From: RGIG5612 sp050944475
Lineage (GTDB): Bacteria > Bacillota > Clostridia > Lachnospirales > Lachnospiraceae
Direction: 5' to 3'
Assembly: GCA_050944475.1 (NCBI GenBank)
Contig: JBMNRD010000006.1
Location: 1-64,000, forward strand
DNA: 64,000 nt
In this document: one piece after another, positions 44,783 through 53,505 of the stretch
Layout of the letters: each line of letters begins with the position of its first letter
Position numbering within the stretch: position 1 is the stretch's first letter
The notes under the pieces: generated by a model
Database searches by the model: none
What the model was told of the DNA's origin: nothing
Seen by the model: the letters and a program-made list of their open reading frames with translations, nothing else
Position numbers and translations under genes: made by a program

Positions 44783-44814
44783 GTTGGAATCAGCGGAAAG
44801 GAGGACTATTCCCG

Positions 44815-45861
44815 ATGATGGATATACGAATCTATCAAATCAACAGCGACCGCGACAAGAACCGTGTGTCATTTATGGAGTATGAGGCTCTGCCGAAGTT
44901 TCAAGGCGCACAGGAACCGAACCCCGAAATCTACGACAGGATTTACGAAGGCTCGGTGGACTGCTCCACTCTGGAAGGCGTCTATGAAAAGTTCAATCTC
45001 GACCATCCCGCAGAGTTTCGCGGCCATTCTCTTTCTGTGTCGGACATTGTGGAGGTTGTAAAAGCCGAGAGCGTTAAACCGGGCTTCTATTTCTGCGACA
45101 GCTTCGGCTTTAAGAAAATCCCTTTTGAGCCGGTAAAGACACAGGAGACCTCCAAGACAATCAAGGTGGTGTTGCTGGAACCGGGCAAGCTCGCCAGAGT
45201 TGCCGATATTGATTCCTCTCTGCGCGGGATGCAGCGTGTAGTCGGCGGCGATATTGAGGGCTATTACCCCTTTGAGGAGCAGGTCTGTATCGTCTGCAAC
45301 GATGAAGGAAAAATCAACGGACTTCCGCTGAACCGCGCCATACGCGAGGAAGATACAGTGACCGAAATGACTTACGGCGAGTTGACAGACGCATTTGAAG
45401 CTGCCGAGCGCGACGGCACGGGCAGGCACATGACCGGCTATATCGTATTCACTAAGGACAGCTTTGATAAACCTTATCCCGAAGAAGCCCGCACCTATGT
45501 GGTCAGCAGCAACAACAAGGCGTTTCAGCCCAACATGGGCGGCTACTCCATCTACGCTTCCTGCTTGGACGGCTCCGACCCGATGGTACGGCTGGAGGCA
45601 TATATGGCGGCGGAGCATGGCGGCAAGGATGGTTGGAAGGTAGAACGCTGCTATACCAAGGAGCCGGGAAAAGAGATCATTGAGATTATTGCCGGAACCT
45701 GCTTCATCTGCGACTGTCGCGGAGAGAGCTTCGGAAGCCTATCCGACGAGCAGCTCAAACGGTATTCAAAGCAGTTCAAGTATCCCGAACAGTTCATCAG
45801 GATAAACGGCGAGATATGCGCCGTTCCGTTCAAGCCCAACGAAAAAAGCCATGAGAGATAA
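44815..45861 (+). CDS. YodL and DUF3846 domain protein
   Basis: This 348-residue protein has an N-terminal YodL-like domain (IRIYQINSDRDKNRVSFMEY) and a DUF3846 domain in the middle (VVLLEPGKLARVADIDSSL, then GGDIEGYYPFEEQVCIVCND and GLPLNRA). Both are small domains of unknown function common in phages and conjugative elements. AAAGGAGG lies upstream of tandem ATGs at 44815 and 44818. A start at 44779 would overlap the previous stop but lacks a good ribosome binding site. Confidence 0.78.
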   Translation: MMDIRIYQINSDRDKNRVSFMEYEALPKFQGAQEPNPEIYDRIYEGSVDCSTLEGVYEKFNLDHPAEFRGHSLSVSDIVEVVKAESVKPGFYFCDSFGFKKIPFEPVKTQETSKTIKVVLLEPGKLARVADIDSSLRGMQRVVGGDIEGYYPFEEQVCIVCNDEGKINGLPLNRAIREEDTVTEMTYGELTDAFEAAERDGTGRHMTGYIVFTKDSFDKPYPEEARTYVVSSNNKAFQPNMGGYSIYASCLDGSDPMVRLEAYMAAEHGGKDGWKVERCYTKEPGKEIIEIIAGTCFICDCRGESFGSLSDEQLKRYSKQFKYPEQFIRINGEICAVPFKPNEKSHER

Positions 45862-45875
45862 GGAGAAATAACACG

Positions 45876-46190
45876 ATGAAAAACTACGAAGTAACCCTGA
45901 TGGCGACCTCATATAAGACGGTAACGCTTCCCGCCGAATCCGAAAAGGACGCAGAAAAGCTCGCCGGGTATCTCTATTTCAGCACGGATATGCTCGACTT
46001 TGACAATGACGATATTGATGAGGTCGCTATCGAAGCAAACGAGACCGAGGATGCAAACGAGCATCTTTGTGAACTCATTTCCGACCTTCAAACCGCAATC
46101 CACGAAGCGCGGCTCTCCGTCGATGATGTTCAAAGGGCGCTCGATGAGGTACTGGAATATGCGCGGGAGAAACAGGTGGCATTGTCTTAA
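45876..46190 (+). CDS. Small acidic element protein (104 aa)
   Basis: This 104-residue protein has a beta-rich start (YEVTLMATSYKTVTLPAESE) and a helical acidic remainder (DDIDEVAIEANETEDANEHL, then ISDLQTAIHEARLSVDDVQRALDEV). It lies 14 bases after the YodL gene with AAGGAGA upstream. The family is not recognised. The very acidic profile is shared with several proteins of this operon. Confidence 0.7.
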   Translation: MKNYEVTLMATSYKTVTLPAESEKDAEKLAGYLYFSTDMLDFDNDDIDEVAIEANETEDANEHLCELISDLQTAIHEARLSVDDVQRALDEVLEYAREKQVALS

Positions 46191-46225
46191 CAAGCAACGA
46201 ATTGGGATATCCCAATTCCGCTTGT
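46190..46225. promoter_or_regulatory. Perfect 20-bp palindrome with extended arms
   Basis: GAATTGGGATATCCCAATTC (46199-46218) is its own reverse complement, and ACAAGC (46190-46195) pairs with GCTTGT (46220-46225). It lies between the 104-residue gene and the DUF3789 gene, just before the mobilization genes. It could be an operator, a hairpin in the mRNA or part of the transfer-origin region. The sequence alone does not decide this. Confidence 0.7.
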
Positions 46226-46265
46226 CAAGGGCTTTGCGCCCCTGAAACCCCGCCGAGAAAGGATA

Positions 46266-46400
46266 ATGTTTATGTATGAATGCCTGTTCTTCTTTATCGG
46301 TCTGCTGATTGGCGGCGTCATCGGCGTTGTCGCCATGTGCCTGTTTCAAATCAACCGACCGCGCGGAAAGGATGATGAATTTGAGAAAACGAAACTGTAA
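46266..46400 (+). CDS. DUF3789-type small membrane protein
   Basis: This 44-residue protein (MFMYECLFFFIGLLIGGVIG, then VVAMCLFQINRPRGKDDEFE) has one membrane helix and a charged tail, which matches the short DUF3789 proteins found just upstream of mobC in related elements. GAAAGGA precedes the ATG. It overlaps mobC by 26 bases. Confidence 0.7.
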   Translation: MFMYECLFFFIGLLIGGVIGVVAMCLFQINRPRGKDDEFEKTKL

Positions 46401-46704
46401 TATGCTGCTTCGGTTTACGAAGAACGAAATGGACGCTCTCACCAAGAAAGCGCGGAAAACGAATCTCTCCCGCGAGGGGTATTGCCGCGCAGTTCTCAAC
46501 GGCTCCGAGGTCAAGGAAGCTCCACCCGCCGATGTTCCCGCGCTGATTCAAGAGGTGCGCCGAGTGGGATACAACATCGACCAGATTCTGAAACTCGCCA
46601 ATGCCAAAGGACTACTGGATGTGCCGAGACTTCGCAAGGCTCTGGACGATAATCGCGCCGTCGAAAAAATGATTATGGGCGTCTACACCATGCCAGATAG
46701 CTGA
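46375..46704 (+). CDS. mobC: MobC-like relaxosome protein
   Basis: This 109-residue protein has an N-terminal ribbon-helix-helix-type region (NMLLRFTKNEMDALTKKARK, TNLSREGYCRAVLNG) and a C-terminal helical part (IQEVRRVGYNIDQILKLANA), as in MobC accessory proteins that bind near oriT and help the relaxase. The start is taken at ATG 46375. The exact start is uncertain because GGAAAGG is close to it. The stop overlaps the relaxase start (TGATG). Confidence 0.85.
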   Translation: MNLRKRNCNMLLRFTKNEMDALTKKARKTNLSREGYCRAVLNGSEVKEAPPADVPALIQEVRRVGYNIDQILKLANAKGLLDVPRLRKALDDNRAVEKMIMGVYTMPDS

Positions 46705-48134
46705 TGGCGGTCACTTCCATCTGGCCTATAAAGGGGCGCGTGGATAAGGTCATCAACTATGCGCGCAACCCTGAAAAGACCACCGAAAGCGGATATGGCG
46801 ACCAGTCCGCGCTCCACGCAATCGACGGCGTTGTGGAGTATGCGGCGGACGAGATGAAAACAGAGAGCCGTGCGTATGTGACCTGTATACGATGTACAGA
46901 GGAAACAGCCGTGGAGCAGTTCATTGAAACTAAGCGGTTTTGGAAAAAGACGGACGGCAGGCTTTGTTATCACGGGTATCAGTCCTTTAAGGCGGACGAG
47001 GTCAACGCGCAGACAGCCCATACCATCGGCGTGGCATTGGCGCAGGAGTTATGGGGCGACCGCTTTGAAGTCGTCGTCGCCACCCATTGCAACACGGGGC
47101 ATTATCACAACCACTTTGTCATCAATTCCGTGTCCTGTGTGGACGGGTATAAGTTCTACAATTCTCATGAGGATTACCGCCGTATGCGCGAGGTGTCCGA
47201 CCGGCTTTGCCGCGAGGCACGGTTATCGGTCATTGATAATCCGAAAGGGTGCGGAAAGCATTACGCCGAGTGGCAGGCGGAGCAAAACGGCAAGCCGACG
47301 ATCCCCGGCATGGTGCGCGCCGACATCGACCGCGCCATCCTTGCCAGCACCACGCAAAAGGGCTTCTGGAAGGTCATGCGCGAGATGGGCTATGAGCTGC
47401 ATCTGTATAATCAAAACGGGGAACTGCGGAAACAGCCGAGCATCCGACCGCCGGGGAGGGACAACAATATCCGTCTGTCGCGTCTGCGCGAAGGGTATTC
47501 GCTGGAGGAAATCACACAACGCATTTTGCAGAATGTCCGCAAGCAAAACCCTTTTCCCGAAGCGGAGGAAAAGCCGGTCAAGAGGTACCGCCTTCATGGA
47601 GATTTCAAAAAGGCTCCGAAGATGACCGGGCTTCGCGCGCTGTACTTCCGTTACTGCTACGAGCTTCATATCATCGTAAAGCGTCCGGCATCCGTCAAGC
47701 GGGTGCCTTTTTCTTTGCGCGAGGATGTGATACGGCTTGACAGGTATATTGCGGAAGCCCGCTTTCTCGGCAAGGAGAAAATCGGCACAATCGGTCAGCT
47801 AACCGATTACCGCACAAACGCGCAGGAGAAAATCGCCGTGCTTATCCAAAAGCGGAGCGACCTTCGCAACCAACTGAAACGGACGCTCAGACAGGGCGAC
47901 GAGAAAGCAGCGACAGCTATCAAGGCGGAGATTGCGGCGGTGTCCGCAGAGCTGAAAGGACTGAGAAAAGAGGTGTCGCTATGTGACGGTATCGAGCAGC
48001 GTTCCGGGCAGGTAAAGACCAACCTGGGATTGCTGAAACAGGAAAAAGAAATCGAGCGAAAGGAGAAAACGACAGATGAACACATCAGGCGAAGCGGCGG
48101 ATCAGGTCGTGCGTATGACCCTAAACGGCGTTGA
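46704..48134 (+). CDS. Relaxase/mobilization nuclease
   Basis: This 476-residue protein has a MobA/VirD2-type relaxase domain. The likely catalytic Tyr is Tyr19 in NYARNPEKT, and the metal-binding histidine triad is in THCNTGHYHNHFVINS (near residue 127). KFYNSHEDYRRMREVSDRLC follows. The C-terminal half is basic and helical (coiled-coil-like near 395-470). It should nick oriT, covalently attach to the 5' end and pilot DNA to the VirD4 protein. oriT is probably near 46,190-46,270 or further upstream, not proven. The 3' end overlaps the next gene by 59 bases. Confidence 0.9.
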   Translation: MAVTSIWPIKGRVDKVINYARNPEKTTESGYGDQSALHAIDGVVEYAADEMKTESRAYVTCIRCTEETAVEQFIETKRFWKKTDGRLCYHGYQSFKADEVNAQTAHTIGVALAQELWGDRFEVVVATHCNTGHYHNHFVINSVSCVDGYKFYNSHEDYRRMREVSDRLCREARLSVIDNPKGCGKHYAEWQAEQNGKPTIPGMVRADIDRAILASTTQKGFWKVMREMGYELHLYNQNGELRKQPSIRPPGRDNNIRLSRLREGYSLEEITQRILQNVRKQNPFPEAEEKPVKRYRLHGDFKKAPKMTGLRALYFRYCYELHIIVKRPASVKRVPFSLREDVIRLDRYIAEARFLGKEKIGTIGQLTDYRTNAQEKIAVLIQKRSDLRNQLKRTLRQGDEKAATAIKAEIAAVSAELKGLRKEVSLCDGIEQRSGQVKTNLGLLKQEKEIERKEKTTDEHIRRSGGSGRAYDPKRR

Positions 48135-48870
48135 GGTCGCCGCCAAGTTATCGGGCGCGGCTGCAAAACAGGTTGCGGTTATGCTCTATGCCATCCTGAA
48201 AGACCAAAAGCGCACCAAGGGCAAAATGCGCCTTTCTAATATGCTGCGCTCCGGCAAGGAGATGAAGGTCTTTGCGGTAAAGGATACCGACCTTCAGAAG
48301 TTCTGCACCGAAGCGAAGAAGTACGGCGTTCTGTACTGCGTGCTGCGCGATAAGGACGCAAGCGACGGATTGACCGACATCATGGTACGCGCAGAGGACG
48401 CCAGTAAAATCAACCGCATTTTTGAACGCTTCAAGCTGGCGACGGTCGATATGGCGGCGGTGAAAACCGAAATCGAGCAGACCAAGGCAAAGGGCGCGGA
48501 CATTCCCACCCCGGAGAGAAATATGCCGGGTAAGGATAAGGATGAGCAGTTCCTTGACGAGCTGATGGCTCCCGCCCCTAACCCAAACAAGGAGGTGCCG
48601 CATACGGAAAACCCCACAGAAGGCCGGAATGCGAAGTCCCGTCAGTCCGAGCCTACCTCAAAGCCCAAAGAGAAAGCCGCAAGGGGTACTTCTGATACGC
48701 AGGATCGTCCCTCTGTCCGTCAGGAATTGAGGGACATCAGCGCACAGCAGAAAAAGAAGGCGGAGGTCTCGCGGGAAGAACCTGCCAAGGATAAGCCCAG
48801 GCAGCAGAAGCCCGCACAGCACAAGGAACCGAAAAAGAAACCCAAAAACAAATCTACAAAGGAGAGGTAA
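48076..48870 (+). CDS. PcfB-like (DUF3801) relaxosome accessory protein
   Basis: In this 264-residue protein the first 140 residues (VAAKLSGAAAKQVAVMLYAI, RTKGKMRLSNMLRSGKEMKV, then DLQKFCTEAKKYGVLYCVL) match the DUF3801/PcfB family, which in plasmid pCF10 links the relaxosome to the coupling protein. The rest is a long Lys/Pro/Glu-rich disordered tail. It starts 59 bases inside the relaxase gene and is followed by the ArdC-like gene after 3 bases. Confidence 0.82.
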   Translation: MNTSGEAADQVVRMTLNGVEVAAKLSGAAAKQVAVMLYAILKDQKRTKGKMRLSNMLRSGKEMKVFAVKDTDLQKFCTEAKKYGVLYCVLRDKDASDGLTDIMVRAEDASKINRIFERFKLATVDMAAVKTEIEQTKAKGADIPTPERNMPGKDKDEQFLDELMAPAPNPNKEVPHTENPTEGRNAKSRQSEPTSKPKEKAARGTSDTQDRPSVRQELRDISAQQKKKAEVSREEPAKDKPRQQKPAQHKEPKKKPKNKSTKER

Positions 48871-48873
48871 CAG

Positions 48874-49773
48874 ATGAACAATTTTGACGATCTTTTTGCG
48901 GCAAAACCCGCAGAGAACAATTCCAACAAGGACTTCACCTCTTTTGATAAAGAGGAATGGGCGGCGCGAAAGCAGCAGGAGCGCGCCGACGCCTATGCGC
49001 TCATTGACGAGACCGCCGAGCAGATGAGCGGAAACGGCGAGCTGTTTCAAGCCTATCTGGATGTGCAGAGCCGCTTTGACCGCTATTCGGTGGGGAACGC
49101 TCTGCTCATCACGGCGCAGATGCCCGAAGCGACCCGCCTCGCCGATTTCAAGACATGGAAGGACAATGACCTATATATCAAGAAAGGCGAGAGCGGCATT
49201 ACCATTCTGGAACCGGGCGACGAGTACACCCGCGAGGACGGTTCGGTGGGCGTATCCTACAATGCCAAAAAGGTGTTTGACAGCACCCAGACGAACTCGC
49301 GCCAGAGAGCGACGCCTGCCGTTTCCCATGACGAGCGGCTGCTGATTAAGGCGCTTATCAACAACGCGCCCTGCAAGATTTCCATCAGTACGGATGTGCC
49401 GGACAATGTGGGCGCGGTGTATAAGTCGGAGGAAAAGGTCATCCTTATCCGTCAGGGCATGGGAGCCGCCGACATCTTCCGCTCTCTATCTCAGGAGCTG
49501 GCACACGCCCATATGGATAACGGCGCGTATAACCGCGCCGACTGTGCTTTCCCTGCCTATTGCGTGTCATATATGCTCTGCAAGCGCAACGGCGTAGCGG
49601 TTGACAACTTCCGTTTTGACCGTCTGCCGGAATCGTTCGGTTCAATGGACGCACAGGAGCTGCGCGGCAAGCTGTCCGAAATCCGCGATGTGGTAAACGA
49701 TATTTCCGCAGATATGGCGCGTGTGCTGGAGCTGCAAAGGTCAAATAAAAGCCGCGACGACGGTGCGAGATAA
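48874..49773 (+). CDS. ArdC-like antirestriction/ssDNA-binding protein
   Basis: This 299-residue protein has an ArdC-type N-domain (FQAYLDVQSRFDRYSVGNAL, ATRLADFKTWKDNDLYIKKG, ESGITILEPGDEY) and a C-terminal metallopeptidase-like region. The zinc motif reads QELAHAH near residue 208 instead of HExxH, so its first metal His is missing and protease activity is doubtful. ArdC proteins protect incoming single-stranded DNA from host nucleases. AAAGGAGAGG precedes the ATG. Confidence 0.8.
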   Translation: MNNFDDLFAAKPAENNSNKDFTSFDKEEWAARKQQERADAYALIDETAEQMSGNGELFQAYLDVQSRFDRYSVGNALLITAQMPEATRLADFKTWKDNDLYIKKGESGITILEPGDEYTREDGSVGVSYNAKKVFDSTQTNSRQRATPAVSHDERLLIKALINNAPCKISISTDVPDNVGAVYKSEEKVILIRQGMGAADIFRSLSQELAHAHMDNGAYNRADCAFPAYCVSYMLCKRNGVAVDNFRFDRLPESFGSMDAQELRGKLSEIRDVVNDISADMARVLELQRSNKSRDDGAR

Positions 49774-49785
49774 GGAGGGTAATTC

Positions 49786-49977
49786 ATGAGCGAGGAAAAA
49801 CGAGTGATTGAAGTGGACAGCTTCGACCATCGGCTGATGGTGAACGGCCTGACCGATTTCCGCAATGACCTTATCAAAGAGGATAAGCCCACGGAGGATG
49901 TGGACGAACTCATCCTGAAGGTCATAGACGCCCCGACAAAAAAGGAAAAGCGAAAGGCAGACCGTGAGGGAAGATAA
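49786..49977 (+). CDS. Small conserved element protein (63 aa)
   Basis: This 63-residue charged protein (VIEVDSFDHRLMVNGLTDFR, then LILKVIDAPTKKEKRKADRE) lies between the ArdC-like and virD4 genes. AAGGAGG precedes the ATG and the stop overlaps virD4 by 14 bases. The family is not recognised. Position suggests a partner of the coupling protein. Confidence 0.7.
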   Translation: MSEEKRVIEVDSFDHRLMVNGLTDFRNDLIKEDKPTEDVDELILKVIDAPTKKEKRKADREGR

Positions 49978-51787
49978 ACTTTCCAAGACCAACCTTATCC
50001 TGTATGCCTGCGGTATCATCCCCGTTGTGTGGCTGGCGCTGCTCATCGCACCGGCCTTCGGCGGTGGCTTGCCCGGTCTCATTGAGAATCTCGGAACGGT
50101 GTTTAACGACCCGTTTCATATAGAGTGGTGTGAGGACAGCCTGAAAACTGTCCTCATTTTCATTCTTGCCTACGGAATGGGAATCGGGATATACCTGTCT
50201 ACCGCACGCAATTACAGGCGGCGCGTGGAACACGGCTCGGCAAAATGGGGCGCGCCGGGTACGGTCAACAAGAAATACGCCGATAAAAGGGTTTCACAGA
50301 ACAAAATCCTCACGCAGAATGTAGCCATCGGTTTGGACGGCAGAAAGCATCGGCGCAATCTAAACGTATTGTGCTGCGGCGGGTCTGGGTCAGGTAAAAC
50401 ACGCTTCTTTGCCAAGCCGAACGCCATGAACGCCAACACGAGCTTTGTGTGCTTAGACCCCAAAGGGGAAAACCTCCGGGACACAGGGTATCTACTTGAA
50501 TCCAAGGGCTACACCATCAAGGTCATCGACCTTATCAACATGGAGCGTTCTCATTGCTATAACCCGTTTGTGTATCTGCGCGACGATAACGACATCCAGA
50601 GGTTGGTGACGAATTTGTTCAAGAATACCACGCCGAAAGGCTCTCAAAGCCAAGACCCGTTTTGGGATCAGGCGGCAACGATGCTGCTGCTGGCGTTGGT
50701 GTTCTACCTCCATTATGAGGCTCCCGAAGATGAGCAAAACTTTCCCATGGTTATGGAGATGATACGCGCCGGTGAGGTGCGGGAGGACAACGACGACTTC
50801 CAGTCGCCGCTGGACGAGCTGTTTGAACGGCTGGAGATGCGAAACCCGGAGCATATTGCTTTGAAGTATTACAGAGCATACCACTCCGGCAGCGGCAAAA
50901 CGCTGAAATCCATTCAGATTACCCTTGTCTCCCGTCTGGAGAAGTTCAACTTGACCTCCCTTGCAAGTATCACGCAGACCGACGAGATGGAGCTTTGGAG
51001 TATCGGCGAGAAAAAGACCGCCGTATTCGCCGTTATCCCGGACAACGATTCGAGCTTTAACTTCATAATCGGTATGCTGTACACGCAGCTATTCCAACAG
51101 CTTTACTATCAGGCTGACATTATCCACGGCGGCAGACTGCCCGTCCATGTGCATTTCATCATGGACGAGTTTGCGAATGTCGCGCTCCCTGATGAGTTTG
51201 ATAAGCTGCTATCCACCATGCGAAGCCGCGAGATTTCTGTGAGTATCATCATTCAGAACCTTGCCCAGCTTAAAGCATTGTTTGAGAAGCAATGGGAGTC
51301 CATCGTGGGCAACTGCGATGAGTTTCTCTATCTCGGCGGGAACGAGCAATCGACTCATGAGTATGTGTCCAAGCTGCTCGGTAAGGAAACAATCGACACC
51401 AACACCTACGGTCAATCCCGTGGGCGAAACGGGAGCTACTCTACAAACTGGCAGCTTGCAGGACGCGAGCTGATGACCCCTGATGAGGTGCGTATGCTGG
51501 ATAACCGGTATGCGCTCCTTTTTATTCGCGGCGAGAGACCTGTGCGGGATGAGAAATATGACATTCTTCGACATCCCAACGTGGCTCTGACCGTGGACGG
51601 AAAAGGCAAACCGTACAAGCACGGCGAGGATACCCGCAGTATCGCCTCCATTTCCTTTGACCCGATGCTGCTTGCGGAGGCGGTCGAGTACGAGCTTGAC
51701 AGCGCCGCCAACTACGAACTTCTTTCCGATGAGGAAATGGAGGAATATTTCAACCAACTTCAAATTACAGGAGGAAATGCGAAATGA
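49964..51787 (+). CDS. virD4: VirD4-like type IV coupling protein
   Basis: This 607-residue protein has two N-terminal membrane helices, then Walker A GGSGSGKTRFF near residue 140, SFVCLDPKGENLRDTGYLLE, and Walker B in VHFIMDEFANVALPDEF. These are the marks of the VirD4/TraG ATPase that brings the relaxase-DNA complex to the secretion channel. The start is GTG at 49964. The 3' end overlaps the Maff2 gene in ATGA. Confidence 0.92.
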   Translation: MREDKLSKTNLILYACGIIPVVWLALLIAPAFGGGLPGLIENLGTVFNDPFHIEWCEDSLKTVLIFILAYGMGIGIYLSTARNYRRRVEHGSAKWGAPGTVNKKYADKRVSQNKILTQNVAIGLDGRKHRRNLNVLCCGGSGSGKTRFFAKPNAMNANTSFVCLDPKGENLRDTGYLLESKGYTIKVIDLINMERSHCYNPFVYLRDDNDIQRLVTNLFKNTTPKGSQSQDPFWDQAATMLLLALVFYLHYEAPEDEQNFPMVMEMIRAGEVREDNDDFQSPLDELFERLEMRNPEHIALKYYRAYHSGSGKTLKSIQITLVSRLEKFNLTSLASITQTDEMELWSIGEKKTAVFAVIPDNDSSFNFIIGMLYTQLFQQLYYQADIIHGGRLPVHVHFIMDEFANVALPDEFDKLLSTMRSREISVSIIIQNLAQLKALFEKQWESIVGNCDEFLYLGGNEQSTHEYVSKLLGKETIDTNTYGQSRGRNGSYSTNWQLAGRELMTPDEVRMLDNRYALLFIRGERPVRDEKYDILRHPNVALTVDGKGKPYKHGEDTRSIASISFDPMLLAEAVEYELDSAANYELLSDEEMEEYFNQLQITGGNAK

Positions 51788-52122
51788 GCAAGAACAAGAA
51801 TACCACCACCAAGAAGCTGCCGATGGGCAAGCGCAGCAAAAGAATGCTGGCGATCTACGCCACGCTTGTGCTGTGCATGACCTGTCTTACCACCACGGCC
51901 TTCGCCGCTGGCGACCCGATTACCGTCGTCAACAACCTTTCGGATTTCATTTTCGGCTTGATCCGCGCCATCGGCATGATTTTGCTGGGCTTCGGTATCG
52001 TGCAAATCGGTTTGTCGCTGAAAAGCCACGACCCGTCCCAGCGTGCCAACGGTTTTCTCACCCTTGCCGGTGGCGTTATCATTACCTTTGCCAAGGAAAT
52101 CCTTACCCTTATCGCGGGTTAA
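51784..52122 (+). CDS. Maff2 family (VirB2-like) membrane protein
   Basis: This 112-residue protein has a basic N-terminus, a signal-like helix ending TTTAFAAG, and two further hydrophobic segments (LIRAIGMILLGFGIVQIGLS, GFLTLAGGVIITFAKEILTL). This is the layout of Maff2 proteins, which resemble VirB2 pilins in size and topology and occupy this position in Firmicutes conjugative elements. Confidence 0.82.
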   Translation: MSKNKNTTTKKLPMGKRSKRMLAIYATLVLCMTCLTTTAFAAGDPITVVNNLSDFIFGLIRAIGMILLGFGIVQIGLSLKSHDPSQRANGFLTLAGGVIITFAKEILTLIAG

Positions 52123-52138
52123 TCTGACACAGCGGATA

Positions 52139-52171
52139 ACAAACGGGTGCGCGAGGAACGCACCCGTTTGT
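52139..52171 (+). terminator. Strong hairpin between the Maff2 and VirB6-like genes
   Basis: CAAACGGGTGCG (52140-52151) pairs perfectly with CGCACCCGTTTG (52159-52170) around a 7-base loop, followed only by GTCTGTC. It lacks a T-run, so it may stabilise the upstream mRNA or lower expression downstream rather than fully terminate. Confidence 0.6.
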
Positions 52172-52199
52172 CTGTCTGCGGAAAGGAGGGAAATTACCC

Positions 52200-53036
52200 A
52201 TGTCAGATAACTGGATCGTGCAAAATCTCGAAAATGCCTTAAACACATGGAACGCGAAGCTGTCCGAGATATGGGCGCTCATCACGCAGTCGCCGGAGAC
52301 CTTCAAAGGCGGCTCCATCTGGGGCGTCGTTGTCAATATCCACGGCGCGTTGCAGGCAATCGCCTATGCGCTGCTCGTGCTGTTTTTTGTGATTGGCGTA
52401 ATCAAAACTTGCGGCTCGTTCTCGGAAGTGAAAAAGCCTGAACACGCCTTAAAACTCTTTGTCCGCTTCGCCATTGCCAAGGGTGTAATCACCTACGGAA
52501 TGGAGCTGATGATGGCGCTGCTCAGTATCATACAGGGCGTTATCAGCTCCATTATGAATGCGGCGGGCTTCGGTACGCCGCAGGCTACCATACTGCCGAC
52601 AGAGATCGTAACGGCAGTGGAAGAATGCGGATTTTTTGAGTCTATACCCCTATGGGCGGTCACGCTTATCGGCGGCCTCTTTATATGGGTGCTGTCGTTT
52701 TTGATGATTCTGAGCGTCTACGGGCGCTTTTTCAAAATGTTTATGTATACGGCGATTGCTCCGATACCACTTTCCAGCTTCGCCGGAGAACCAAGTCAAA
52801 ACATCGGCAAGAGTTTTCTACGGAGTTATGCTGCGGTGTGTCTCGAAGGGGCGATTATCGTACTCGCCTGTATCATCTTTTCGGTATTCGCTTCAAGCCC
52901 ACCCGTCGTTGACCCAAACGCAGCAGCGGCGTCGATGGTGTGGAGCTATATCGGGGAGCTGATATTCAATATGCTCATACTCGTCGGCTCAGTCAAAATG
53001 GCAGACAGGCTGGTGCGCGAGATGATGGGGCTGTAA
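52200..53036 (+). CDS. VirB6/TrbL-like channel protein
   Basis: This 278-residue protein has an N-terminal amphipathic part followed by about five to six membrane helices (IAYALLVLFFVIGVIKTCGS, WAVTLIGGLFIWVLSFLMIL, GAIIVLACIIFSVFA, LIFNMLILVGSVKMADRLV). Size, topology and place between Maff2 and PrgI identify it as the inner-membrane channel component. AAAGGAGGG precedes the ATG. Confidence 0.82.
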   Translation: MSDNWIVQNLENALNTWNAKLSEIWALITQSPETFKGGSIWGVVVNIHGALQAIAYALLVLFFVIGVIKTCGSFSEVKKPEHALKLFVRFAIAKGVITYGMELMMALLSIIQGVISSIMNAAGFGTPQATILPTEIVTAVEECGFFESIPLWAVTLIGGLFIWVLSFLMILSVYGRFFKMFMYTAIAPIPLSSFAGEPSQNIGKSFLRSYAAVCLEGAIIVLACIIFSVFASSPPVVDPNAAAASMVWSYIGELIFNMLILVGSVKMADRLVREMMGL

Positions 53037-53049
53037 AGGAGGGACTAAT

Positions 53050-53505
53050 TTGGAAGTTAAAATCAACAGAGAGATTCGGGACTACACCGAGTCGATGTTC
53101 TTTGGACTGTCGCTCAGACAGTTCATTTTTTCTGCTCTGGCGCTGGTCATTGCGGTCGGGCTGTATTTCATCCTGAAGCCCTATGTCGGCACCGAGACCG
53201 TTTCGTGGATGTGCATCCTCGGCGCAGCTCCCTGTGCGGCGCTGGGGTTTATCACCTACCACGGGATGACAGCCGAACAGTTCCTTTGGGCGTGGCTGCG
53301 TTCGGAGTTTCTTGATCCAAAAGAAATTAAGTTCGAGCCGGTAAACATCTACTATGAGGCGCTCAAAGACACTATCGAAACCCATGAAAATGGAGGCCGC
53401 GGCGTGCGAAAGCGTAAACCAAAACGCGAACGCCGTCACACGCCGCCTGAGAACGCCGGTGGCGTTCTCCCAAGCAAAGCAAAGGAGGAAACAGCCCATG
53501 ATTAA
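53050..53505 (+). CDS. PrgI family (VirB3-like) protein
   Basis: This 151-residue protein starts at TTG 53050 after AAAGGAGG. VKINREIRDYTESMFFGLSL, then RQFIFSALALVIAVGLYFIL and a second membrane helix match PrgI, the VirB3-like subunit that pairs with VirB4. The C-terminal tail is basic. It overlaps virB4 by 8 bases. Confidence 0.88.
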   Translation: MEVKINREIRDYTESMFFGLSLRQFIFSALALVIAVGLYFILKPYVGTETVSWMCILGAAPCAALGFITYHGMTAEQFLWAWLRSEFLDPKEIKFEPVNIYYEALKDTIETHENGGRGVRKRKPKRERRHTPPENAGGVLPSKAKEETAHD

